The notes beneath the pieces are model-generated. The model saw nothing but the letters and a program-made list of their open reading frames with translations. It had not been told where the DNA came from and searched no databases. Below, piece by piece: positions 1 through 8,204 of a stretch of 64,000 bases of DNA. Each line of letters opens with the position of its first letter. Position 1 is the stretch's first letter. Where the stretch lies: assembly GCF_030813915.1 (NCBI RefSeq), contig NZ_JAUSUJ010000011.1:62001-126000 (forward strand). The letters are read 5' to 3'. The translations under genes were made by a program, and so were the position numbers. Source of the stretch: Rhodoplanes tepidamans. Lineage in GTDB: Bacteria > Pseudomonadota > Alphaproteobacteria > Rhizobiales > Xanthobacteraceae.

Positions 1-1225
1 GCCGGTTCCACAGCACGAAGCGGTCGTCGGCGTCGAAGAAGGCGAGGCCGACCGGCACCGCCTCGATCGCCTCGCGCAGCCGCTCGTGGGCGGCGCGCGC
101 GTCCGCGGAGGCGCGTTCCGCCTCGGCGCGGGCGTCGCGCAGCGCCTGCTCGCGCCGGCGGTTGTCGTGCAGCAGGGCCTGCAGCGACCGCGACAGCGAC
201 TCCACCTCGGCGTAATCGCGGACCTCCGGCAGGTCGACGTCGTGGAAGCGGCGCGCCGCGTTCGCCCCTTCGGTGAGACGGACCAGCGGGTCGGCGATGC
301 GGCGGGCGAGGCCGAGCGCCAGCATCATGGCGATCGCCAGCGCGACGGCGGAGATCACGGCGCCGCGGCCGATCTTCAGGTCGGTCCGGGCCAGCACCTT
401 GGCGCGTTCGACGGCGGCGACGATGCGGGCTCCGGACTGCGGAACCTCGACGACGCCGTAGATGCGGGCGGGCCCGCCGGGCGGCGCGGTCTCGATCCAG
501 CCGCCCGGTGTTCGCATCAGGGCCTGCAGGCTGTCACGGTCGATCGGGGCGGGATCCGGCGGGGCGTCGCCGGACCGGTAGCTCGCCATGGCGGTGCCGG
601 TCCGGTCGATCAGCCAGAGGCTCACCTCGGAGCTGCTCGGGAGCTGCCGGGCGAGATCCTCGAGCCAGGTCGGCAGCAGGACCGCCCCGATCAGCCGGGT
701 CACGGCGCCCTCGTCGTTGAGGACGGGCAGCATGGTGATGCTGATCAGCGAGCCGGTCACCCGGCTCGAGATGAAGTCGCCGACCACGAAGCGCCGTTCG
801 GCCATCGCTTGGCGGTAGTAGGCGCGATCGGAGAGATCGAGGCCGGTCCCGCCCGGCGTCGTCGAGCAGACCGCGATGCCATGCGGGTCGAGCGCCATCA
901 GGCCTTCGGCCCACGGACGGGTCCGCTCGATCTGCGACAGGAACCGGCCGCAGGTCTCCGCCGTGCCATGGATCACCTCCGGGACGAAGGCGACGATGTC
1001 CAGCAGGGTGCGTGATTCGAGCAGCACCTCCTGATAACGCAGGGCGGCGCGGCGGGCGAGATCCTCCACCTGCAGGCCGGCGGCGTCGACGACCTGGATG
1101 CGCTCGCGATGGATGGCGGCCGCCATGGCGGCCATCAGCGGCAGCACGGCGACCAGGATCAAACCCAGAAGCCGCGCCCGAATACCCGAAAATCGCCGGG
1201 TCGATCTGGGTAAGCCGTCCGTCAT
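1..1225 (-). CDS. Cache-HAMP-PAS sensor protein, 3' end cut by window
   Basis: The frame is open from an ATG at 1225 to the left edge (about 408 residues seen), so the output domain is missing. An N-terminal membrane segment (about residues 16-38) is followed by a periplasmic sensor region of roughly 240 residues resembling a Cache domain (Asp-Arg-Ala-Tyr-Tyr near residue 133 is typical). A second membrane segment (about 288-307) leads into a HAMP-like helix pair, a basic coiled stretch rich in Arg/Ala/Glu, and the start of a PAS domain (reading EAVPVGLAFFDADDRFVLWN at the edge). The family pattern is a membrane-bound signal receptor; whether it ends in a GGDEF, EAL or histidine kinase module cannot be told. 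It is transcribed away from the host-attachment gene. Confidence 0.8.
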   Translation of the reverse strand, partial: MTDGLPRSTRRFSGIRARLLGLILVAVLPLMAAMAAAIHRERIQVVDAAGLQVEDLARRAALRYQEVLLESRTLLDIVAFVPEVIHGTAETCGRFLSQIERTRPWAEGLMALDPHGIAVCSTTPGGTGLDLSDRAYYRQAMAERRFVVGDFISSRVTGSLISITMLPVLNDEGAVTRLIGAVLLPTWLEDLARQLPSSSEVSLWLIDRTGTAMASYRSGDAPPDPAPIDRDSLQALMRTPGGWIETAPPGGPARIYGVVEVPQSGARIVAAVERAKVLARTDLKIGRGAVISAVALAIAMMLALGLARRIADPLVRLTEGANAARRFHDVDLPEVRDYAEVESLSRSLQALLHDNRRREQALRDARAEAERASADARAAHERLREAIEAVPVGLAFFDADDRFVLWNR

Positions 1226-1367
1226 CGCCTGCCCCACCTACCCGGGAACCATCGCCGACGGGCTACCTCACTCGCCTTAAGGGTCGAGGCTAATCAATCG
1301 TTAACGGCCGTTATGTTTGACAATCAGTTGTGTCGATTGCGGAGCGGTTCGGTTCCCTGCGCGACGG

Positions 1368-1395
1368 TTGACCCGGCCCCTGGCCGGCCTATGCT
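1368..1395 (+). promoter_or_regulatory. sigma70-type promoter of the host-attachment-like gene
   Basis: TTGACC, a 16-base spacer and TATGCT lie about 38 bases upstream of the ATG at 1433. Both hexamers are close to the housekeeping consensus and the spacing is acceptable; no transcript evidence. Confidence 0.5.
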
Positions 1396-1432
1396 TTTTC
1401 GGGCTTGCCTTCACGTCAGGAGAGGCGACCCC

Positions 1433-1882
1433 ATGACCAAGCTCAGCATTCCCCACGACGCCTTCGTGTTCGTCGGTGACGGCCGCAAGGCGCTCTTTCT
1501 GCGCAACGAGGGGGACGAGAAGTTCCCCAACCTGCGCACCGAGCGGGTCTTCGTCGACGAGAATCCGCCGGCCCACGAGCAGGGCACCGACGCCCCCGGC
1601 CGGGCCTTCGCCAGCACCGGCAGCCGACGCAGCGGCGTCGAGCAGACCGACTGGCACGAGATCGAGGAGCAGCGTTTCGCCAAGGATGCGGCGGCGACGC
1701 TCCACCGCCTGGTGCGGGACCGCAAGGTCAAGGCGCTGGTGATCGCCGCGCCACCCAAGACCCTCGCCGAGATCCGGCGCGCCCTGCACAACGAGGTGAA
1801 GGCCCGGGTGGTCGCCGAGATCGACAAGGATCTCACCAAGCTGCCGCTCTACGAGATCGAGAAGCACCTGGCCGCTGCGTAA
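1433..1882 (+). CDS. host attachment family protein (baeRF family 12-like)
   Basis: A 149-residue soluble protein beginning MTKLSIPHDAFVFVGDGRKA and ending in a Leu-Pro-Leu-Tyr-Glu-Ile-Glu helix. This is the pattern of the small proteins annotated as required for attachment to host cells, now grouped with archaeal/bacterial release-factor-like (baeRF) folds; the biochemical role in bacteria is unsettled. The start was chosen because AGGAGAGG at 1418 is 8 bases upstream of the ATG, whereas the upstream in-frame ATG at 1313 has no ribosome site and would lie ahead of the promoter. It stands alone, followed by an extragenic palindrome. Confidence 0.8.
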   Translation: MTKLSIPHDAFVFVGDGRKALFLRNEGDEKFPNLRTERVFVDENPPAHEQGTDAPGRAFASTGSRRSGVEQTDWHEIEEQRFAKDAAATLHRLVRDRKVKALVIAAPPKTLAEIRRALHNEVKARVVAEIDKDLTKLPLYEIEKHLAAA

Positions 1883-1921
1883 GAGCCGCACTCTGCGGAG
1901 CGCCGTCGCTCCCGCCGGCCG

Positions 1922-2010
1922 CTCGTCCCCGCGCAAGTGGGGATCCAGGGGCGGCACAGGGTGCGTCCGAGATCCGGGCCCTGGATCCCCGCTCGCGCGG
2001 GGATGAGCGG
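1922..2010. repeat. extragenic palindromic repeat, CCCCGCG-core type
   Basis: Two inverted arms, each built around a smaller hairpin with a CCCCGCG...GGGGATCCAGG pattern, flank a short centre. The same architecture with similar arms occurs at 26711-26785. Similar elements are widespread REP-like, non-autonomous repeats between genes; here it lies between convergent genes and could also stop transcription. Confidence 0.7.
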
Positions 2011-2068
2011 CGGGTGGGGCGAAGCCGGGACCGATCAGGAACGACCGGCAATCACCGGCTCGGCGCGC

Positions 2069-3010
2069 TCACGCGCGTCGCGTCGCCCCGAGCTCGTAGA
2101 GGGCCGCGGCGAGCGCGGCCTCGAAGGGCGTGTGCGGGATTGCGTCGATCGTCGCGGCGAGCCGCCGCTCGTCGATCCGATGCGGCACGGTCCACAGGTA
2201 GTCGATGTCGACGAGCTCGCGGAAGACCGGCACCACGGGCGCGGCGAGGCGCAGCATCCACCACTGCATACGGTCGATCTTGAACGCGCGGCCGAGGGCG
2301 TGGACGATCGCGTCGATCAGCTCGCGGCCGGTGACGGCGTGCCCGGCGAAGCCGAAGGACGCGAAGGGCGGCAGCGTGTCGCGCACCGCCGCGAGCTTCG
2401 GAAACGTGGCGGCGAGGTCGGGCAGATAGGCCCAGGGATGCACCACGTCGAGCGGCCCCGGATAGGCGAGCCGCCCGTGGCTGATGTGGTTGAGGACGAC
2501 GCGGTCGAGCCAGCCGCCGGCGTCGCCGCCGTAGAAGTCGCCGGCCCGCAGGATCACGACGCGCAGGCCGTCCTCGCTCTCGGCGCGCAGCCGCTCCTCG
2601 ATGGCGACGCGCAGTGCGCCCTTGCGCGACGTCGGCCGCATCGGCGTGTCCTCGTCGAGCACCGCCGGCATGCCGGCGCCGTAGCCGTAGACGTTGCCCG
2701 GCATCATCAGGGTGGCGCCGGCGGCGCGCGCCGCCGCGACGGCGGTCTCGGCGAGCCGGAACGCCTCGGTCTGCCACTGGGTATAGGGAACGTTGAGGGC
2801 GTGCAGCACGACGTCGGCACCGGCGGCGGCCTCGGCGACCGACTCGGTGTCGCGGGCGTCGAGCGTGATCACCTCGGTGCCCGGGGCGGCACGCGAGGCG
2901 GCGCGGCCACGCACCAGGCTCGCGACCTGCCAGCCGGCGTCACGGAACATCTCCGCGGCGGCGCGGCCGAGCCGGCCGGCGGCGCCCAGCACCAGGACGC
3001 GGCCGCTCAT
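2069..3010 (-). CDS. atypical extended SDR / NAD-dependent epimerase-dehydratase family protein
   Basis: A 313-residue Rossmann protein. The nucleotide-binding glycine motif GAAGRLGRAAAEMF is at residues 9-22 and an Asn-Val-Tyr-Gly-Tyr-Gly segment corresponds to the substrate region of epimerases. The usual catalytic Tyr-x-x-x-Lys is not visible where expected: after the Arg-Pro-Thr-Ser stretch the sequence runs Arg-Lys-Gly-Ala-Leu-Arg, without a Tyr. It may therefore be a non-catalytic or differently acting NAD(P)-binding protein. The ATG at 3010 overlaps the TGA of the upstream PLP enzyme by 4 bases, implying coupled translation. Confidence 0.8.
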   Translation of the reverse strand: MSGRVLVLGAAGRLGRAAAEMFRDAGWQVASLVRGRAASRAAPGTEVITLDARDTESVAEAAAGADVVLHALNVPYTQWQTEAFRLAETAVAAARAAGATLMMPGNVYGYGAGMPAVLDEDTPMRPTSRKGALRVAIEERLRAESEDGLRVVILRAGDFYGGDAGGWLDRVVLNHISHGRLAYPGPLDVVHPWAYLPDLAATFPKLAAVRDTLPPFASFGFAGHAVTGRELIDAIVHALGRAFKIDRMQWWMLRLAAPVVPVFRELVDIDYLWTVPHRIDERRLAATIDAIPHTPFEAALAAALYELGATRRA

Positions 3011-4164
3011 GCCCCGGTCCCCCCGAGCGCCCGGTCGAGGTCGGCGTAGAGATCCTCCGGATCCTCGAGCCCGACCGAGAGGCGCAGCAGGTTGGTCGGG
3101 CAGGGCGAGCCCGGGCCCTCGATCGAGGCGCGGTGCTCGATCAGGCTCTCGACGCCGCCGAGCGAGGTCGCCCGCTTCCACAGCGCGACGGCGGCCGCGA
3201 CGGCGATCGCCGCCGCCTCGCCGCCATGCACCTGCACCGACAGCATGGCGCCGTAGCCGGTCATCTGCCGGGTCGCGATGGCGTGGCCGGGGTGGTGCGG
3301 CAGGCCCGGATAGAGCACCCGCTCGATGCCGCGATGATGGCCCAGCCAGGTGGCGAGCAGGGCGGCGGCCTCCGACTGGGCCCGCACCCGGACGTCGAGG
3401 GTGCGCATCCCGCGCAGCAGCAGCCAGGCCTCGAACGGGCCGAGGATCAGGCCGTGCCGGGCCCGCAGCTCGGCGATCCGGGTCCACCAGGGATCCCCGG
3501 GGCGGGCGGTGGCGAGGCCGCCGGCGATCACGTCCGAATGGCCGTTGAGGTACTTGGTCGCCGAATGCATCACCAGGTCGGCGCCGAGCGAGAGCGGCCG
3601 GCTGAACACCGGCGTCGCGACCGTCGAATCGACCGCGACGCGGGCCCCGGCCGCGTGGGCGATCTCGACGACCCCGGCGATGTCCGTGATGGTCCACAGC
3701 GGGTTGCCGGGCGTCTCGATCCACACCAGCCGGGTCTGCCCCGGCACCACGGCGGCCCGGACGGCGGCGAGGTCGGTGGTGTCGACGATCTCCACCGTGT
3801 GGCCGTAGCGCGGCGCCTCGCGCAGGAGCCAGTCGCGAAACGCCCAGTACATCACCTGCGACGCGACGATGTGGCCGGGCTCCGGCAGCGCCATCACGGC
3901 GGCGGTCGCGGCCGACATGCCGGAGCCGAGCAGCATCGCGGCGGCGGCGCCTTCGAGGGCGGCCAGCACGCCCTCGGCCTGGCGCACCGTCGCGTTGTCC
4001 GGCCGGCCGTAGACGTAGCCGGACGAATAGCCGTTGTCGGGGTCGCGCAGGAACGTCGTCGCGACATGCACGGGCGGCACGATCCCGCCGGTCTGCGGCT
4101 CGATGTCGCCCAGGGCCTGGGCGGCGAGCGTGCGGGGCTTCGGGGACGAGGGGGGCTTGATCAT
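3007..4164 (-). CDS. trans-sulfuration family PLP enzyme (cystathionine gamma-synthase-like)
   Basis: 385 residues, the usual size of the Cys/Met metabolism PLP family. The N-terminal Leu-Ala-Ala-Gln-Ala...Gly-Ile-Val-Pro-Pro-Val-His segment, the Ser-Gly-Met-Ser-Ala phosphate-binding stretch and the Schiff-base lysine motif HSATKYLNGHSDV all fit. Members make cystathionine from O-acyl-homoserine and cysteine, or lyse cystathionine or methionine; sequence alone does not separate these. It is first in a two-gene operon with the SDR protein, an unusual partner that hints at a specialised sulfur or amino acid reaction rather than housekeeping methionine synthesis. Confidence 0.85.
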   Translation of the reverse strand: MIKPPSSPKPRTLAAQALGDIEPQTGGIVPPVHVATTFLRDPDNGYSSGYVYGRPDNATVRQAEGVLAALEGAAAAMLLGSGMSAATAAVMALPEPGHIVASQVMYWAFRDWLLREAPRYGHTVEIVDTTDLAAVRAAVVPGQTRLVWIETPGNPLWTITDIAGVVEIAHAAGARVAVDSTVATPVFSRPLSLGADLVMHSATKYLNGHSDVIAGGLATARPGDPWWTRIAELRARHGLILGPFEAWLLLRGMRTLDVRVRAQSEAAALLATWLGHHRGIERVLYPGLPHHPGHAIATRQMTGYGAMLSVQVHGGEAAAIAVAAAVALWKRATSLGGVESLIEHRASIEGPGSPCPTNLLRLSVGLEDPEDLYADLDRALGGTGA

Positions 4165-4348
4165 CGGGGTCCGGACGGTTCGGGGCGCCCCGGCGCGGCG
4201 CCCGTGCGGGTCATCCTAGTGGCGCGAAAGAGCCGCGCCGCACAAGGGGCCTGGCCCGAAGGCTGCCATTCCCGCCGGGCGAAACATCCCTATATGCTGG
4301 CCTCGTGCCGCCGGCCCGGGCGGCCGGCCCGGAGCAGAGGACGACGGC

Positions 4349-4543
4349 ATGGCGCACGCGCTCAGCATGTATGCGGTTCCGGTGGCGATCGGGGCGGTCG
4401 CCGTCGTGCTCCTGCTCGGCCTCGCCAACATGCTGCGCGGCGGCGCGCCGTCGACCTCGCAGCGGCTGATGCGCTGGCGCGTGGTGCTGCAGCTCGTCGC
4501 CATCGTGGTGATCATGCTCACCATCTGGGCGATGGGGCGGTAA
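4349..4543 (+). CDS. HIG1-domain-like twin-transmembrane small protein
   Basis: 64 residues with two hydrophobic helices (about 9-28 and 45-61) joined by a basic loop, Gly-Gly-Ala-Pro-Ser-Thr-Ser-Gln-Arg-Leu-Met-Arg-Trp-Arg. This is the layout of alphaproteobacterial HIG1-like (hypoxia-induced) proteins, which mitochondrial relatives link to respiratory complexes; the bacterial role is not established. It lies 87 bases ahead of the corrinoid adenosyltransferase on the same strand, an arrangement I recall as recurrent in alphaproteobacteria. A TATATG element at 4291 could be the -10 of their promoter, but no good -35 precedes it. Confidence 0.75.
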   Translation: MAHALSMYAVPVAIGAVAVVLLLGLANMLRGGAPSTSQRLMRWRVVLQLVAIVVIMLTIWAMGR

Positions 4544-4630
4544 CGGGGCGGGATTGCCCAGGCGTCGAAATCCATTACGGTCCCGCTACCGTAGTGACCC
4601 GGCTGGATCGGAACCCCGCAGGATACGCCC

Positions 4631-5212
4631 ATGGTCGTGCTCAATCGCATCTACACCCGCACCGGCGACGACGGCACCACGGCGCTCGGCACCGGCGAGC
4701 GGCGCAAGAAGCACGATCTGCGGATCGCCGCCTACGGCACGGTCGACGAGACCAATGCGGCGCTCGGGATGGCGCGGCTCTCCACCGCGGCCGAGCCGGT
4801 GCTCGACGCCATGCTCGGGCGCATCCAGAACGACCTGTTCGACCTCGGCGCCGACCTGTGCATGCCGGGCGAGGCCGGCAAGGGGCCGGGCGGCGCGCGG
4901 CTCGCCGTCACCGAGGAGCAGGTCGCCCGGCTGGAGCGCGAGATCGACACGCTGAACGCCGATCTGGCGCCGCTGCGCTCCTTCGTGCTGCCCGGCGGCA
5001 CCCCGGCGGCGGCCGCCCTGCACGTCGCCCGCACGGTGTGCCGGCGGGCCGAGCGGCTGATGGCCGAGCTCGCCGAGCGGCCCGGCGAGGCGGTGTCGGG
5101 GCCCGCCCTGAAATACGTCAACCGGTTGTCGGACTTCCTGTTCGTGGCGGCGCGGTGGGCCAACGGCCGCGGCGCCGGGGACGTGCTCTGGCAGCCCGGA
5201 CGCAACCGCTGA
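4631..5212 (+). CDS. PduO-type cob(I)yrinic acid a,c-diamide adenosyltransferase
   Basis: 193 residues. It transfers the adenosyl group of ATP to reduced corrinoid, giving adenosylcobalamin. The N-terminal ATP-binding segment reads IYTRTGDDGTTALGTGER and is followed by the conserved Tyr-Gly-Thr-Val-Asp-Glu-Thr-Asn-Ala. The C-terminal helix has Cys-Arg-Arg-Ala-Glu-Arg and Tyr-Val-Asn-Arg-Leu-Ser-Asp-Phe-Leu-Phe, hallmarks of the PduO/MMAB fold. In organisms of this type the product serves methylmalonyl-CoA mutase and ribonucleotide reductase. No cobalamin riboswitch was recognised upstream. Confidence 0.92.
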   Translation: MVVLNRIYTRTGDDGTTALGTGERRKKHDLRIAAYGTVDETNAALGMARLSTAAEPVLDAMLGRIQNDLFDLGADLCMPGEAGKGPGGARLAVTEEQVARLEREIDTLNADLAPLRSFVLPGGTPAAAALHVARTVCRRAERLMAELAERPGEAVSGPALKYVNRLSDFLFVAARWANGRGAGDVLWQPGRNR

Positions 5213-5311
5213 GCCGGTTTCCGACGGTGGCCGCGGGGCTCCGGATTCCGCCGCAGTTTGAAGGTTTTCCAGCCAGGACCCGGGTCGCTGTGCGGCACTG
5301 CGGCATGCGCG

Positions 5312-5340
5312 TTGACAGCCCCGGAACCGGGCCATAGGTT
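5312..5340 (+). promoter_or_regulatory. sigma70-type promoter of etfBA
   Basis: TTGACA, a 17-base spacer and TAGGTT end 27 bases before the etfB ATG. The -35 is a perfect consensus and the spacing optimal, so this is among the best promoter candidates of the window. Confidence 0.6.
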
Positions 5341-5367
5341 GCGCCGCCGCCGCGGGAGTGATGCAGC

Positions 5368-6117
5368 ATGAAGGTCCTTGTCACAGTCAAGCGGGTCGTC
5401 GACTACAACGTGAAGGTGCGGGTCAAGCCGGACGGGTCCGGCGTCGAGCTCGCCAACGTCAAGATGTCGATGAACCCCTTCGACGAGATCGCCGTCGAGG
5501 AGGCGATCCGGCTGAAGGAGGCCGGAAAGGCGACCGAGATCGTCGCCGTCTCGATCGGCCCGGCCCAGGCGGCCGAGACCATCCGCACCGCGCTCGCCAT
5601 GGGCGCCGACCGCGGCATCCTGGTGAAGACCGACGGCATCGTCGAGCCGCTGGCGGTGGCCAAGATCCTCGCCAAGGTGGTCGCCGAGGAGGCGCCCGGC
5701 CTCGTCGTCATGGGCAAGCAGGCGATCGACGACGACTGCAACCAGACCGGCCAGATGCTGGCCGCGCTGCTCGGCTGGCCGCAGGGCACGTTCGCCTCCA
5801 AGGTCGTGCTCGAGGGCGACGGCGTCACCGTGACGCGCGAGGTCGACGGCGGCCTGCAGACCGTCGCCCTGAAGGGGCCGGCGATCGTCACCACCGATCT
5901 GCGGCTCAACGAGCCGCGCTACGCCTCTCTGCCCAACATCATGAAGGCGAAGAAGAAGCCGATCGCCGAGAAGGCGCCGGCCGACTACGGCGTCGACGTC
6001 GCGCCGCGGCTCGAGGTCCTCAAGACCGTCGAGCCCGCGGGCCGCAAGGGCGGCGTCAAGGTCGGCTCGGTCGCCGAGCTGGTCGGGAAGCTCAAGGACG
6101 AAGCCGGAGTGCTGTGA
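5368..6117 (+). CDS. etfB: electron transfer flavoprotein beta subunit
   Basis: 249 residues, full length. It starts [20 protein letters not shown] and carries [11 protein letters not shown], the family signature, plus [13 protein letters not shown] in the AMP-binding region. With EtfA it forms the soluble FAD/AMP dimer that passes electrons from acyl-CoA dehydrogenases to ETF-quinone oxidoreductase in the membrane. Its stop is one base from the etfA start, so the two subunits are translated together. Confidence 0.96.
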   Translation: MKVLVTVKRVVDYNVKVRVKPDGSGVELANVKMSMNPFDEIAVEEAIRLKEAGKATEIVAVSIGPAQAAETIRTALAMGADRGILVKTDGIVEPLAVAKILAKVVAEEAPGLVVMGKQAIDDDCNQTGQMLAALLGWPQGTFASKVVLEGDGVTVTREVDGGLQTVALKGPAIVTTDLRLNEPRYASLPNIMKAKKKPIAEKAPADYGVDVAPRLEVLKTVEPAGRKGGVKVGSVAELVGKLKDEAGVL

Positions 6118-6118
6118 G

Positions 6119-7066
6119 ATGGCGAACCTTCTGGTTGCGGAACACGACGGCGGAACCCTCAGGGACGCCACCGCCAAGGCCCTGACCGCGGCGAAGGCGC
6201 TCGGCGGGGACGTCCACGTGCTGGTCGCGGGACAGGGCGTCTCAGGTGCGGCGGACGCCGCGTCCGGGCTCGACGGCGTCGCCAAGGTGCTGACCGCCGA
6301 CGACGCCCGCTACGCCCACCAGACGGCGGAGCCGCTGGCCGCCCTGCTGGTCTCGCTCGCGCCGGCCTACGACGCGATCGTCATGCCGGCGACGGCGATC
6401 GGCAAGGACGTCATGCCGCGGGTCGCGGCGCTGCTCGACGTCATGCAGGTGTCCGAGATCATCAAGGTGCTCGGCCCGGACATGTTCGAGCGGCTGATCT
6501 ATGCCGGCAGCGCCATCCAGACGGTGAGGTCGGGCGACGCCAAGAAGGTGATCACGGTTCGCATCTCGTCGTTCCAGGCGACCGGGGCCGGGGCTGCCGC
6601 GGCGCCGATCGAGCCGGTGGCCGCCGTCGACGATCCCGGCATCTCCCGCTTCGTCGGCGAGGAGCTGTCGAAGTCGGAGCGGCCGGAGCTCACCTCGGCC
6701 CGCATCGTGGTGTCGGGCGGGCGCGCCGTGCAGAGCCGCGAGAACTTCGCCAAGTACATCGAGCCGCTCGCCGACACGCTCGGCGCCGCGGTCGGCGCCT
6801 CGCGCGCCGCCGTGGACGCCGGCTACGCCCCCAACGACTGGCAGGTCGGCCAGACCGGCAAGGTGGTGGCGCCGGAGCTCTATGTCGCGGTCGGCATCTC
6901 GGGGGCGATCCAGCACCTCGCCGGCATGAAGGACTCCAAGGTCATCGTCGCCATCAACAAGGACGAGGAGGCGCCGATCTTCCAGGTCGCCGATTACGGC
7001 CTCGTGGGCGACCTGTTCAAGATCCTCCCCGAGCTCCAGGACGAGCTCGCCAAGACCGGCAAGTGA
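6119..7066 (+). CDS. etfA: electron transfer flavoprotein alpha subunit
   Basis: 315 residues. The N-terminal adenine-nucleotide-hydrolase-like domain is followed by the FAD-binding C-terminal domain, with Val-Val-Ser-Gly-Gly-Arg-Ala, then [20 protein letters not shown] (about residues 241-260) and the Gln-His-Leu-Ala-Gly-Met stretch that contacts FAD. It completes ETF for beta-oxidation and other flavin dehydrogenases. The downstream 3-hydroxybutyryl-CoA dehydrogenase, 141 bases away on the same strand, fits a fatty-acid or hydroxybutyrate oxidation role. Confidence 0.96.
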   Translation: MANLLVAEHDGGTLRDATAKALTAAKALGGDVHVLVAGQGVSGAADAASGLDGVAKVLTADDARYAHQTAEPLAALLVSLAPAYDAIVMPATAIGKDVMPRVAALLDVMQVSEIIKVLGPDMFERLIYAGSAIQTVRSGDAKKVITVRISSFQATGAGAAAAPIEPVAAVDDPGISRFVGEELSKSERPELTSARIVVSGGRAVQSRENFAKYIEPLADTLGAAVGASRAAVDAGYAPNDWQVGQTGKVVAPELYVAVGISGAIQHLAGMKDSKVIVAINKDEEAPIFQVADYGLVGDLFKILPELQDELAKTGK

Positions 7067-7207
7067 CGCCTGCCGAGGACGCCCGATCCGGGCATCACGG
7101 CCGTGGCGGGGGATCGAGACTGGCAGTATAAGAGCATCCCGGTCCCCGGCCGGGCTCGCCGTTCGGCGGGCCGGTAGCCAGGGCCGCCAGTCGCTCGGGT
7201 AGGTGAG

Positions 7208-8101
7208 ATGACGAACATCGACAAGGTCGCCATCGACAAGGTCGGCGTGATCGGGGCCGGGCAGATGGGCACCGGCATCGCCCATGTCTGTGCGCTCGCG
7301 GGAGTGAACGTCGTGCTCAACGACGTCTCCGCCGACCGCATCAAGGCCGGGCTCGCCACCATCAACGGCAACATGACCCGGCAGGTGAAGCGGAACCGCA
7401 TCACCGAGGCGGAGCGCCAGGCCGCGCTCGCCCGGATCGTCCCCGCGGTCGGCTACGACGGCTTCTCGGACTGCGACCTCGTCATCGAGGCGGCGACCGA
7501 GAAGGAGGACGTCAAGCGCAAGATCTACGGCCAGCTCTGCCCGAACCTGAAGCCGGACGCGATGGTCGGCTCCAACACGTCGTCGATCTCGATCACCCGC
7601 CTCGCCGCCGCGACCGACCGGCCGGAGCGCTTCATCGGCATTCATTTCATGAATCCGGTGCCGGTGATGGAGCTGGTCGAGCTGATCCGCGGCATCGCCA
7701 CCGAGGACGCCACCTACGAGGCCACCAAGGCGTTCTGCCACCGGCTCGGCAAGACGGTCGCGGTGTCGGAGGACTTCCCGGCCTTCATCGTCAACCGCGT
7801 GCTGATGCCGATGATCAACGAGGCGATCTACACGCTGTACGAGGGGGTCGGCACGGTCGAGGCGATCGATGTCGCCATGCGGCTCGGCGCCAACCACCCG
7901 ATGGGCCCGCTGCAGCTCGCCGACTTCATCGGCCTCGACATCTGCCTGTCGGTCATGCAGGTCCTGCACGAGGGGCTGGCCGACTCCAAGTACCGCCCGT
8001 GCCCGCTGCTGGTGAAATACGTCGAGGCCGGCTGGCTCGGCCGCAAGACCCAGCGCGGCTTCTACGACTACCGCGGCGAGAAGCCCGTCCCGACCCGGTG
8101 A
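7208..8101 (+). CDS. hbd: 3-hydroxybutyryl-CoA dehydrogenase
   Basis: 297 residues, the normal size of the monofunctional enzyme. The NAD site GVIGAGQMGTGIAHVCALAG follows a short N-terminal tail. The catalytic region reads IGIHFMNPVPVMELVELI, with His and Asn-Pro in place, and the C-terminal dimer domain has HPMGPLQLADFIGLD. It interconverts (S)-3-hydroxyacyl-CoA and acetoacetyl-CoA-type products using NAD(P). A -10-like TATAAG at 7127 suggests that it may have its own promoter as well as read-through from etfBA. Confidence 0.93.
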   Translation: MTNIDKVAIDKVGVIGAGQMGTGIAHVCALAGVNVVLNDVSADRIKAGLATINGNMTRQVKRNRITEAERQAALARIVPAVGYDGFSDCDLVIEAATEKEDVKRKIYGQLCPNLKPDAMVGSNTSSISITRLAAATDRPERFIGIHFMNPVPVMELVELIRGIATEDATYEATKAFCHRLGKTVAVSEDFPAFIVNRVLMPMINEAIYTLYEGVGTVEAIDVAMRLGANHPMGPLQLADFIGLDICLSVMQVLHEGLADSKYRPCPLLVKYVEAGWLGRKTQRGFYDYRGEKPVPTR

Positions 8102-8145
8102 GGCGGGTCGTCGATCCGTAGGGGGGCGAAGGCGCGGAACGTGCC

Positions 8146-8187
8146 GTGCCCACGCGGTGACACGATCGCGTCGGACGGCGTGGGCAC
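8146..8187. terminator. inverted repeat between convergent hbd and DMT genes
   Basis: GTGCCCACG at 8146 and its exact complement CGTGGGCAC ending at 8187 enclose a 24-base loop. It lies 45 bases after hbd and 18 bases after the end of the convergent transporter gene, the place for a two-way stop. There is no clear T-tract, so it may act with Rho or be a degraded repeat. Confidence 0.4.
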
Positions 8188-8204
8188 GCTTCGCCTTGCC
8201 CGCC

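Noticed and set aside
4165-4630. Cobalamin riboswitch near the adenosyltransferase
   Set aside because: No B12-box-like sequence or long structured leader was found in the short spacers.
3133-5337. A 734-codon open frame on the plus strand
   Set aside because: It is antisense to two well-supported enzymes and runs across the HIG1-like and adenosyltransferase genes; the translation is Arg/Gly/His-rich with no family pattern, an effect of very high GC.
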